From positions 1,154,439 to 1,218,438 of the forward strand of contig NZ_LOJP01000001.1 of the NCBI RefSeq assembly GCF_001553785.1: a stretch of 64,000 nucleotides of DNA, given 5' to 3'. Origin of the DNA: Actinoplanes sp. TFC3. Lineage in GTDB: Bacteria; Actinomycetota; Actinomycetes; Mycobacteriales; Micromonosporaceae. The translations under genes and the position numbers were made by a program. A model generated the notes under the pieces. It was not told the origin of the DNA. It saw only the letters and a list, made by a program, of their open reading frames with translations, and made no database searches. Shown here piece after piece: positions 1 to 6,101 of this stretch. Numbering within the stretch: position 1 is the stretch's first letter; every line of letters starts with the position of its first letter.

Positions 1-2
1 CG

Positions 3-18
3 ATTAACCGAGGTTAAT
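3..18. promoter_or_regulatory. Perfect inverted repeat just upstream of the first gene
   Basis: Two 7-base arms (ATTAACC and GGTTAAT) are separated by GA. The repeat ends eight bases before the ATG at 27, so it would overlap the promoter or the start of the transcript. It could be a repressor operator or the end of a hairpin belonging to a gene outside the window. No regulator can be named. Confidence 0.4.
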
Positions 19-26
19 TTGACGTC

Positions 27-2018
27 ATGACAAATCGTCTGGCGACCGCCGCTTCGCCGTACCTGCTCCAGCACGCCACCAACCCGGTTGACTGGTGGCC
101 CTGGTCGCCGGAGGCGTTCGAGGAGGCCCGTCGGCGGGACGTACCGGTGCTCGTCTCGATTGGTTATGCCGCCTGCCACTGGTGCCATGTCATGGCGCAT
201 GAGTCGTTCGAGGATGAAACGGTCGCTCGGCAGGTCAACGAGCACTTCGTGGCGATCAAGGTTGACCGCGAGGAGCGCCCGGACGTCGACGCTGTCTACA
301 TGGCTGCCACGCAGGCCATGACCGGGCAGGGCGGGTGGCCGATGACCGTCTTTGCGACGCCGGAAGGCGAACCCTTTTTCTGCGGTACGTACTTCCCGCC
401 CGCGAGCTTCACCCGGCTACTCGACTCGATCGCCGAAGCCTGGCGCACCCAGCGCGCAGCGGTACTCAAGCAAAGCTCAACGGTGGTCGAAGCCATCGGG
501 GGCGCGCAACTGGTCGGCGGTCCTACCGCTCCCATTTCGGCCGATTTGCTCGACGCGGCCGCGGCCCAGCTCGCCAAGGACCACGACACTCAGTACGGCG
601 GCTTCGGCGGTGCCCCGAAGTTCCCGCCGCACATGAACTTGCTGTTCCTGCTGCGCCGCCATCAGCGCACCGGTTCGGCCGAGGACCTGGAGATGGTCCG
701 CCATACCGCCGAGCAGATGGCTCGCGGCGGCATCTACGACCAGATCGGTGGGGGATTTGCCCGCTATGCCGTGGACAACACCTGGACCGTGCCGCACTTC
801 GAGAAGATGCTGTACGACAACGCCCTGCTGCTGCGGGTCTACACCCAGCTCTGGCGTTTGACTGAGGACCCGCTCGCCCGTCGCATCGCCGATGAGACCG
901 CGACGTTCCTGCTCCGCGATCTCGCAACCTCCGCGGGCGGCCTGGCGTCAGCCCTCGACGCAGACACCGAGGGGACCGAGGGCCTTACCTACTCCTGGAC
1001 GCCGGCTCAGCTCATCGAAGCTCTGGGCGAAGACGACGGCACCTGGGCGGCCGACCTGTTCGCGGTCACCACCAAAGGCACATTCGAACACGGCACCAGC
1101 GTTCTGGCGCTCGCCCGGGACATCGATGCGGCAGACCCGGCCTTGGTGGCGCGCTGGCAGAAAATTCGCTCAAGTCTTCATTCGGTACGGGCAAAGCGTC
1201 CTCAACCGGCACGAGATGACAAGGTCGTCGCATCCTGGAACGGCCTCGCCATCACCGCCCTCGCTGAACATGCCATCCTGCTGAATTCGCCGTCCTCCCG
1301 CCAAGCTGCGATCGCGCTGGCCGACGTGCTCGCCACCCGTCACCTCGTCGACGGGCGCCTGCGCCGTGTTTCCCGGGGTGGCGTGGTCGGTGAACCGGCC
1401 GGGGTTCTGGAGGACTACGGGGCCGTCGCCGAAGCATTCTGCGCTGTGCACCAGCTCACCGGTGATGGTCGTTGGCTCAGTCTGGCTGGCGATCTTCTTC
1501 AGGTGGCGTTGGATCACTTCGGGACGGGCAACGGCGGCTTCTACGACACTGCGGACGACGCGGAACGGCTCGTCACCCGCCCGGCAGATCCGACCGATAA
1601 CGCCACCCCGTCCGGTTTGTCCGCCATGTGCGCGGGTCTTGTCGCGTATGCAGCTCTCAGCGGCGAAACGCGGTTCCGCGAGGCTGCCGATGCTGCGCTG
1701 GCCACCGTCGGACCGCTGATCGGTGGACATCCACGCTTCACCGGTTACTCGGCGACGGTGGCGGAAGCTGCGCTCGCCGGCCCGTTCGAGATCGCGATCG
1801 TTACCGAGAATCCGGAGGAGCCCCTGGTGGGGGCCGCCTACCGGCACGCTCCGCCGGGAACGGTGATCGTCGTTGGCCGGCCGGACCAGGATGACGTCCC
1901 GCTGCTCGCCGACCGTCCGTTCATCGAGGGTGCGGCGGCAGCCTATGTTTGTCGCGGTTTCGTGTGCGATCGGCCGGTGACCACGGTGGACGACCTCGAG
2001 GCACGGTTAGCTCGGTAA
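27..2018 (+). CDS. Thioredoxin-fold DUF255 protein (YyaL/SSP411 family)
   Basis: A 663-residue protein of the DUF255 family, known as SSP411/SPATA20 in animals and YyaL in Bacillus. The N-terminal 160 residues or so form a thioredoxin-like domain. The family signature CHWCHVM is seen with cysteines at residues 50 and 53. The remaining 500 residues resemble an alpha/alpha barrel of the N-acylglucosamine 2-epimerase or cellulase type, as usual for the family. Length is typical and the gene is intact. It is cytosolic, with no signal peptide. The biochemical role is not established; a redox or sugar-related function is inferred from folds only. The ATG at 27 has no clear Shine-Dalgarno. It stands alone, followed by a hairpin. 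Confidence 0.9.
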   Translation: MTNRLATAASPYLLQHATNPVDWWPWSPEAFEEARRRDVPVLVSIGYAACHWCHVMAHESFEDETVARQVNEHFVAIKVDREERPDVDAVYMAATQAMTGQGGWPMTVFATPEGEPFFCGTYFPPASFTRLLDSIAEAWRTQRAAVLKQSSTVVEAIGGAQLVGGPTAPISADLLDAAAAQLAKDHDTQYGGFGGAPKFPPHMNLLFLLRRHQRTGSAEDLEMVRHTAEQMARGGIYDQIGGGFARYAVDNTWTVPHFEKMLYDNALLLRVYTQLWRLTEDPLARRIADETATFLLRDLATSAGGLASALDADTEGTEGLTYSWTPAQLIEALGEDDGTWAADLFAVTTKGTFEHGTSVLALARDIDAADPALVARWQKIRSSLHSVRAKRPQPARDDKVVASWNGLAITALAEHAILLNSPSSRQAAIALADVLATRHLVDGRLRRVSRGGVVGEPAGVLEDYGAVAEAFCAVHQLTGDGRWLSLAGDLLQVALDHFGTGNGGFYDTADDAERLVTRPADPTDNATPSGLSAMCAGLVAYAALSGETRFREAADAALATVGPLIGGHPRFTGYSATVAEAALAGPFEIAIVTENPEEPLVGAAYRHAPPGTVIVVGRPDQDDVPLLADRPFIEGAAAAYVCRGFVCDRPVTTVDDLEARLAR

Positions 2019-2019
2019 C

Positions 2020-2035
2020 GGCCGTCTCCACGGCC
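2020..2035 (+). terminator. Short hairpin after the DUF255 gene
   Basis: GGCCGT and ACGGCC pair around a CTCC loop two bases after the stop codon. There is no U-tract, which is common for actinobacterial terminators. This is a weak but well-placed candidate. Confidence 0.4.
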
Positions 2036-2205
2036 CGGGAAGTGCGGAGCCCGCTTGGTTGTCGACCGCCCTTGACCTGGTAATCGGGCGTGTCGTAGTC
2101 ATGCAAGGTCTTCGGCGAAAGCATGGGCCATGCGCTGTCACATTGCCGCTCCTCATGCAGTCGTCGTCGGGCGCAGCAACCACCCGAGATTGGATAATAA
2201 ATGCG

Positions 2206-2234
2206 TTGCCGCGCTGAAGCCGACTCCCTAATCT
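2206..2234 (+). promoter_or_regulatory. Putative sigma-70 promoter of the 52-codon gene
   Basis: TTGCCG (-35) and TAATCT (-10) are 17 bases apart. The -10 ends about 39 bases before the ATG at 2273. Spacing is ideal and the match is moderate. Confidence 0.45.
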
Positions 2235-2272
2235 AGGAACCACAAAGCGATCCGAGCAGTCAGGAGAGACCG

Positions 2273-2431
2273 ATGATGGGGCAGCCCAGCGGCATTTCGC
2301 AGCGCACGACGCTGTGTGGTGCCGGCGCACTCATCTGTCAGGCCTCCCTCGTTTCTTCCGCCGCCGAAGCCGGCAACGGCGTGAATGCGGCTGACTACCT
2401 GAACTTGTATCTGCATCGGTGGCGCAGCTAG
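2273..2431 (+). CDS. Small 52-residue protein of unknown function
   Basis: The ATG at 2273 follows a good Shine-Dalgarno (CAGGAGAG) at 2261-2268. The reading frame encodes 52 residues starting MMGQPSG and ending HRWRS. It is not in the supplied longer-frame set because of its length. There are two cysteines (residues 15 and 22), an alanine-rich centre and a tyrosine/leucine-rich tail. A promoter-like element lies upstream and a strong intrinsic terminator 20 bases downstream, so the gene looks like its own transcription unit. I do not recognise a family. It could be a small regulatory or secreted peptide, or a precursor peptide, but no processing enzyme lies next to it. Confidence 0.55.
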   Translation: MMGQPSGISQRTTLCGAGALICQASLVSSAAEAGNGVNAADYLNLYLHRWRS

Positions 2432-2450
2432 CGGGAGCTAGCGATAAGCG

Positions 2451-2483
2451 CCGCCCACCCAGACCGGGATCGGGCGGTTTTTT
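2451..2483 (+). terminator. Intrinsic terminator with T-tract
   Basis: CCGCCC at 2451-2456 pairs with GGGCGG at 2472-2477, followed directly by six T. This is the most canonical rho-independent terminator in the window. It separates the 52-codon gene from the tRNA leader. Confidence 0.8.
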
Positions 2484-2807
2484 CGTTTCAAGATCACCTT
2501 GCGGACACCGGTTACCGGCCGGTGCTTCCGCTCTGAACGCTGCCTCAGCGAAAACAGCGGCACCGTATTTTGAGAACTGCACAGTGGATGACACACAGCC
2601 TGGCACGCAATTTACGCAAAGCCGGGCAACCGGCCGCCGAAGTGGCGGCCGAAAGGCTGGTCGCGAAGCCGTGACCGGCAGCCAGTCTCAAAGCGCCGGC
2701 ATGTCAACGGTCGCAACGCGGCGGCCGAACATGCGGTCGCAACGCGCGGCCGAACATGCGGTCGCTATCAGCGGCTGGATTGCTGGTCAGGCACCGTCGA
2801 CCGGCAT
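2484..2807 (+). promoter_or_regulatory. tRNA-array leader with rrn boxA-like motif
   Basis: This 324-base stretch has no convincing gene. At 2567-2590 it reads TTTTGAGAACTGCACAGTGG, closely resembling the TTTGAGAACTCAACAGTG-type boxA region of actinobacterial rRNA operon leaders, where NusB-dependent antitermination complexes assemble. It is on the same strand as the tRNA genes and about 220 bases upstream of the first. A short direct repeat (unit about 26 bases, two and a quarter copies) lies at 2708-2765. No clean promoter hexamers were identified. The motif suggests the array is transcribed as one rrn-like precursor; that is inference. Confidence 0.5.
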
Positions 2808-2880
2808 GGGCTTGTAGCGCAGTTGGTAGCGCACCGGTTCGGCAGACCGGGGGTCAGCGGTTCGAGTCCGCTCAGGTCCA
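2808..2880 (+). tRNA. tRNA-Ala(GGC), with C at position 33
   Basis: Full cloverleaf: acceptor GGGCTTG with CAGGTCC, D-stem GCGC/GCGC, anticodon stem CCGGT/ACCGG, T-arm AGCGG-TTCGAGT-CCGCT, A73. The acceptor has G3-U70, the alanyl-tRNA synthetase identity pair, which supports alanine. The loop is TCGGCAG, giving anticodon GGC at 2841-2843 but C instead of the near-universal U at position 33. No CCA is encoded. First gene of the array. Confidence 0.8.
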
Positions 2881-2892
2881 CGGCACCTTGAT

Positions 2893-2966
2893 GCGGTTGT
2901 AGCTCAGCAGGTCAGAGCGCCACCTTGCCATGGTGGAGGCCGCCGGTTCGATTCCGGCCAGCCGCT
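2893..2966 (+). tRNA. tRNA-Gly(GCC)
   Basis: Acceptor GCGGTTG pairs with CAGCCGC; D-stem GCTC/GAGC; anticodon stem CCACC/GGTGG; T-arm GCCGG-TTCGATT-CCGGC. The loop TTGCCAT gives anticodon GCC with a normal U33. C2-G71, G3-C70 and U73 match bacterial glycine identity. No CCA is encoded. It lies 12 bases after the alanine tRNA. Confidence 0.92.
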
Positions 2967-2988
2967 CTGTTTCCCTTGACCCAGTTTC

Positions 2989-3061
2989 GCCCTTGTAGCC
3001 CAATGGCAGAGGCACGACGTTGAGGACGTCGCCAGTGCGCGTTCGAATCGCGCCGGGGGCA
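2989..3061 (+). tRNA. tRNA-Leu(GAG) with a short variable loop
   Basis: Acceptor GCCCTTG/CGGGGGC, anticodon stem CGACG/CGTCG, loop TTGAGGA (anticodon GAG at 3022-3024, normal U33), T-arm GCGCG-TTCGAAT-CGCGC, A73. The variable region is only CCAGT, five bases. Bacterial leucine tRNAs normally carry a long variable arm of ten or more bases, so this is an abnormal class I form. The D-arm has only three clear pairs (GCC/GGC). Confidence 0.82.
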
Positions 3062-3077
3062 CGCAGCACCACCTTTG

Positions 3078-3152
3078 GCCCGGGTAGCCCAATTGGCAGG
3101 AGGCGCGCCGTTCAGGTCGGCGACAGTGCGCGTTCGAATCGCGCTCCGGGTA
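3078..3152 (+). tRNA. tRNA-Leu(CAG) with a short variable loop
   Basis: Acceptor GCCCGGG pairs with TCCGGGT, with G-U at both the first and last pairs. Anticodon stem CGCCG/CGGCG; loop TTCAGGT gives CAG at 3113-3115; variable region ACAGT; T-arm identical to the preceding Leu tRNA; A73. Like its neighbour it lacks the long variable arm expected for leucine. The D-arm is enlarged, with a GCC/GGC stem. Confidence 0.8.
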
Positions 3153-3164
3153 CGTACGTCATAA

Positions 3165-3238
3165 GGGCTCGTAGCTCATTCTGGTAGAGCGCCCGCCTTG
3201 CAAGCGGCAGGTGGCCGGTTCGAAACCGGCCGGGTCCA
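3165..3238 (+). tRNA. tRNA-Ala(TGC)
   Basis: Acceptor GGGCTCG/CGGGTCC includes G3-U70, the alanine identity pair. D-stem GCTC/GAGC; loop CTTGCAA gives anticodon TGC at 3199-3201; T-arm GCCGG-TTCGAAA-CCGGC; A73. The outermost anticodon-stem pair is a C-C mismatch (27-43). It is otherwise canonical. Confidence 0.88.
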
Positions 3239-3260
3239 CGCACCGTTGCCGCTTCGGCGA

Positions 3261-3334
3261 ATCGTCGTAGCTCAGTTGGTCAGAGCGCCGCCCTGATAAG
3301 GCGGAGGTCGCTGGTTTAAGTCCAGCTGGCGATA
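3261..3334 (+). tRNA. tRNA-Ile(GAT), altered T-loop
   Basis: Acceptor ATCGTCG/TGGCGAT, D-stem GCTC/GAGC, anticodon stem CCGCC/GGCGG, loop CTGATAA (anticodon GAT at 3295-3297), variable AGGTC, A73. The T-loop is TTTAAGT: C56, which normally pairs with G19 to join the D and T loops, is replaced by T. The fold is complete, but the elbow may be weakened. Confidence 0.85.
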
Positions 3335-3357
3335 CAGCGGTCCAACGGGGTCCGCAA

Positions 3358-3431
3358 TCCGGCGTCGCCCAATCGGCAGGGCAGCGCACTGTTCATGCGC
3401 ACAGGTGAAGGTTCGAGTCCTTCCGCCGGAG
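3358..3431 (+). tRNA. tRNA-Asn(GTT)
   Basis: Acceptor TCCGGCG/CGCCGGA is perfect; D-stem GCCC/GGGC; anticodon stem GCGCA/TGCGC; loop CTGTTCA gives GTT at 3391-3393; T-arm GAAGG-TTCGAGT-CCTTC; G73. The TCC...GGA acceptor with G73 matches bacterial asparagine tRNA. Position 37 is C rather than the A that is normally modified in tRNAs reading A-starting codons, and position 9 is C rather than A. Confidence 0.87.
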
Positions 3432-3516
3432 CTCAGTCCCATGGCCTGCGGCATTCCGGCCGATTTGCTGGGAGCAGTGGGGCTCGGCCGACTTGGCTTC
3501 GCCGGTGAGGTCACAC

Positions 3517-3601
3517 GCGCGTCGTGGACGGCGGCACGTCCAACGGTCCGTAAAACCGTCGCCTTAGGGCAGACCTGGGTCGGCACCAGGGACGCGCACC
3601 A
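3517..3601 (+). tRNA. Divergent tRNA-Tyr(GTA)-like gene with encoded CCA
   Basis: All helices are present: acceptor GCGCGTC/GACGCGC (7 of 7), D-stem GGAC/GTCC, anticodon stem ACGGT/ACCGT, a 14-base class II variable arm with GCC/GGC pairs, T-stem CCTGG/CCAGG, then A73 and a genomic CCA at 3599-3601. The loop CCGTAAA gives anticodon GTA, as in tyrosine tRNAs, which are class II in bacteria; G1-C72 and A73 also fit tyrosine. Invariants are lost: C33 instead of U, and the T-loop is GTCGGCA, lacking T54 and A58. It may be missed by standard covariance models. Function as an elongator is uncertain. Confidence 0.68.
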
Positions 3602-3623
3602 CTATTTCCGCTCTGTCGGACAC

Positions 3624-3694
3624 GACCGTATGCCCGAGTGGTCAGGGGGCCGCCTGCAAAGCGGTACACGCCGGTTCGAATCCGGCTGCGGTCT
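3624..3694 (+). tRNA. tRNA-Cys(GCA)
   Basis: Acceptor GACCGTA/TGCGGTC, D-stem CCC/GGG, anticodon stem GCCGC/GCGGT with a terminal G-U, loop CTGCAAA giving anticodon GCA, variable ACAC, T-arm GCCGG-TTCGAAT-CCGGC. The discriminator is U73, the cysteine identity base. The overall pattern matches ordinary bacterial tRNA-Cys. Last member of the array. The 185 bases that follow, up to purK, hold no further cloverleaf that I can see. Confidence 0.9.
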
Positions 3695-3879
3695 CGAGCG
3701 GCAACCCGGGCATTTCGCTCGGGCAAGCCTCCTCCTGGGTCATCCGCTGCAGTTCCATGCGTATCGTGGCCGAAGCGCTCAGCCTGGCGTTGCTGCCGTA
3801 CCCGATGAATTGGTCTTGAAGGTGGGGGTCTTACCTCGGCAACCGGAGGGCCAAGGCGGGTCGATAGGCTGGCGGCGCG

Positions 3880-5058
3880 ATGGATACTCGAACCGGCCTC
3901 CCTGTTGTCGGCATGGTGGGTGGCGGCCAGCTGGCCCGGATGACCCACCAAGCCGCGATCGCCCTCGGTCAGTCGTTGCGGGTGCTTTCCGAAAAGCCCG
4001 ACGACAGTGCCGCCCTCGTTGCTGCCGACGTGCAGACCGGAACGCATACCGATCTCGCGGCGCTGCGGGAGTTCGCGAAGGGGTGCGACGCGGTCACCTT
4101 CGACCATGAGCACGTGCCCACCGCGCACATCGCTGCACTGGCCGACGAGGGTGTGAAGATCTACCCCGGTGCTGATGCGATCGTGTTTGCGCAGGACAAG
4201 CAGCGGATGCGCGAGCGGCTGTCGGAAATGGGCGCACCGGTTCCGCTGTGGCGGCCGGTCGCCAGCGTGTCTGAAATATCAGACTTTGCCGCCGAAGTTG
4301 CCGCCGCCCGCGCGGGATCCGGCTGGCCGGTGGTCGCCAAGGCGGTCCGGGGCGGGTACGACGGACGCGGCGTTTGGATGCTCGAGAGCGCCGCGGCTGC
4401 AGAGGAACTCGTTGCCAGCGGGACGCCCTTGATCGTCGAAGAGCGGGTGACATTGCGGCGCGAGTTGGCCGCGCTGGTGGCGCGCTCACCGTTCGGACAG
4501 GTTGCCGCGTACCCGGTGGTCGAAACGGTGCAGAAGGACGGGATCTGCGTCGAGGTGCTGGCGCCAGCACCCGATTTGCCCGAGGAGCGCGCGGTTGAAG
4601 CGCAGCAGTTGGCGATTGACCTAGCCAGCGCGCTCGGTGTAGTCGGGCTGCTGGCCGTGGAGCTGTTCGAGACCGAAGCCGGCATCGTGGTCAACGAGCT
4701 CGCCATGCGGCCGCACAACTCCGGGCACTGGACCATTGAAGGTGCTCGGACGTCGCAATTCGAGCAGCACCTGCGGGCGGTGCTCGACTACCCGATGGGC
4801 GAGACGTCGCTGACGGCGCCGGCCGTGGTGATGGCGAATGTGCTCGGCGGGCAGCCCGGCGGCATGTCGATCGACGAGCGGCTGCACCATTTGTTCGCCG
4901 CTGATCCCGGTGCCCGGGTGCATTTGTACGGCAAGCAGGTCCGTCCGGGCCGCAAGATCGGGCACGTCACGGTGCTCGGAGACGACATGGCATCCGTACG
5001 CGCGAGGGCGGTGCGCGCCGCGCGCTGGCTCCAGGACGGCATTCAGGAAGGCGAGTAA
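3880..5058 (+). CDS. purK: N5-carboxyaminoimidazole ribonucleotide synthase PurK
   Basis: Catalyses ATP- and bicarbonate-dependent conversion of AIR to N5-CAIR in purine synthesis. 392 residues with an ATP-grasp fold: the N-terminal [12 protein letters not shown] nucleotide-binding loop, the central ATP-grasp segment with [11 protein letters not shown], and the C-terminal [17 protein letters not shown] motif typical of PurK. The ATG at 3880 has no Shine-Dalgarno, but TAGGCT sits at 3865-3870, suggesting a leaderless transcript. It overlaps purE by one base (TAATG), so PurK and PurE are translationally coupled and catalyse consecutive steps. Confidence 0.97.
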   Translation: MDTRTGLPVVGMVGGGQLARMTHQAAIALGQSLRVLSEKPDDSAALVAADVQTGTHTDLAALREFAKGCDAVTFDHEHVPTAHIAALADEGVKIYPGADAIVFAQDKQRMRERLSEMGAPVPLWRPVASVSEISDFAAEVAAARAGSGWPVVAKAVRGGYDGRGVWMLESAAAAEELVASGTPLIVEERVTLRRELAALVARSPFGQVAAYPVVETVQKDGICVEVLAPAPDLPEERAVEAQQLAIDLASALGVVGLLAVELFETEAGIVVNELAMRPHNSGHWTIEGARTSQFEQHLRAVLDYPMGETSLTAPAVVMANVLGGQPGGMSIDERLHHLFAADPGARVHLYGKQVRPGRKIGHVTVLGDDMASVRARAVRAARWLQDGIQEGE

Positions 5059-5555
5059 TGGCTCCGGTCGTTGGCGTGATCATGGGCAGCGACTCGGACT
5101 GGTCCACCATGGAGGCGGCGGCCCTTGCGCTCGCCGAGTTCGAGGTGCCGTTCGAGGTGGGCGTGGTGTCGGCGCACCGCACCGTACAGAAGATGGTCGA
5201 ATACGCCACGTCGGCCGCCGACCGCGGGCTCAAGGTCATCATCACCGGCGCCGGTGGCGCTGCGCACCTGCCGGGCATGGTGGCTTCGATGACGCCGCTT
5301 CCGGTGATCGGTGTACCGGTGCCGCTGAAGTACCTCGACGGGATGGACTCGTTGCTGTCGATCGTGCAGATGCCGGCGGGGGTGCCGGTGGCCACGGTGT
5401 CGATCGGCGGTGCACGGAACGCGGGTTTGCTGGCCGTGCGCATGCTTGCGGCTTCGGATCCGGTGCTGCTCAAAAAAATGCAGGCATTCCAGGCCAGCTT
5501 GGAGCAGGCCGTTGCGGAGAAGGACGAGGCGCTGCGTCAGCGGCTCATGGCGTGA
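5058..5555 (+). CDS. purE: N5-CAIR mutase PurE
   Basis: Converts N5-CAIR to CAIR, the step after PurK. 165 residues, the usual class I PurE length. The N-terminal [14 protein letters not shown] loop that binds the ribose phosphate is present, as are the SAHRT motif and the [11 protein letters not shown] motif around the mutase active site. The start codon overlaps the purK stop. The stop in turn overlaps the next start (GTGA), so three genes form one operon. Confidence 0.97.
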   Translation: MAPVVGVIMGSDSDWSTMEAAALALAEFEVPFEVGVVSAHRTVQKMVEYATSAADRGLKVIITGAGGAAHLPGMVASMTPLPVIGVPVPLKYLDGMDSLLSIVQMPAGVPVATVSIGGARNAGLLAVRMLAASDPVLLKKMQAFQASLEQAVAEKDEALRQRLMA

Positions 5556-5959
5556 CCCTGCCCGAGTTCTACGAGCAATTACTCTCTGCCTGGCACCGCA
5601 AAGACGCGCCCGGCTTCGCGAACCTCTTCGCGGCCGATGCGCTGATGGTCGACTTCGACGGTAGTCAGACCATCGGCGCAGATATACAGGCGCGCGTGGG
5701 GTTTCCCGACGAATCCCGCTATGTCGCTAAAGTCCGTGGTGTTCACGGGTCAGTGCTGCACGCCATTGTAGGCGTGGTGCCGGCGAGCCGGTTCGATGTT
5801 GATTCTGCGCTGAACGCTGTGCATACCGTGGTCGTCGCCGATAGCGGCATCATTCTGTTCCAAAGCACGCCGGCCAGGTACAAAGGACGACCGGATCTCG
5901 CCGCTACGCACAACGCCGAGCTGATGCCGGCGCTGCTGAGCGGCGAGACCTTCGCCTGA
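5552..5959 (+). CDS. SnoaL-like/SgcJ-type small protein
   Basis: 135 residues read from the GTG at 5552, overlapping the purE stop by four bases. The sequence ([21 protein letters not shown], then VDFDGSQ) fits the NTF2-like SnoaL/DUF4440 cone fold annotated as SgcJ/EcaC family. No catalytic residue is assigned. The protein is probably cytosolic. Its coupling to purE implies co-expression but not a purine role. The frame extends much further upstream inside purK/purE as an artefact; the GTG start is chosen from the overlap. Confidence 0.75.
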   Translation: MTLPEFYEQLLSAWHRKDAPGFANLFAADALMVDFDGSQTIGADIQARVGFPDESRYVAKVRGVHGSVLHAIVGVVPASRFDVDSALNAVHTVVVADSGIILFQSTPARYKGRPDLAATHNAELMPALLSGETFA

Positions 5960-6004
5960 CCGCTCGGCAGCTCCACCCGACGCGGAAGTCGACTCCCGCC
6001 GCGC

Positions 6005-6098
6005 AGGCCGGACGCCGCCATCAGAGGCGGACCGCCACGACCAAAGGCGGACGCCGCCGCCAAAGGCGCACGCCAGCAGCCAAGGCCCGAAGCACGCC
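6005..6098. repeat. Degenerate 20-bp tandem repeat
   Basis: Four to five imperfect copies of a unit resembling AGGCGGACGCCGCCACCAA fill the gap between the convergent SnoaL-like gene and the giant membrane protein gene. Copies begin at about 6005, 6025, 6045, 6064 and 6084. Confidence 0.7.
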
Positions 6099-6101
6099 AA
6101 C

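Noticed and set aside
3432..3516. Another tRNA between the Asn and Tyr-like genes
   Set aside because: No T-arm or acceptor pairing could be built in this 85-base spacer.
2808..3880. Prophage or integrative element carrying the tRNA array
   Set aside because: No integrase, excisionase, phage structural gene or flanking att repeat was seen; a past phage origin remains possible but is not shown here.
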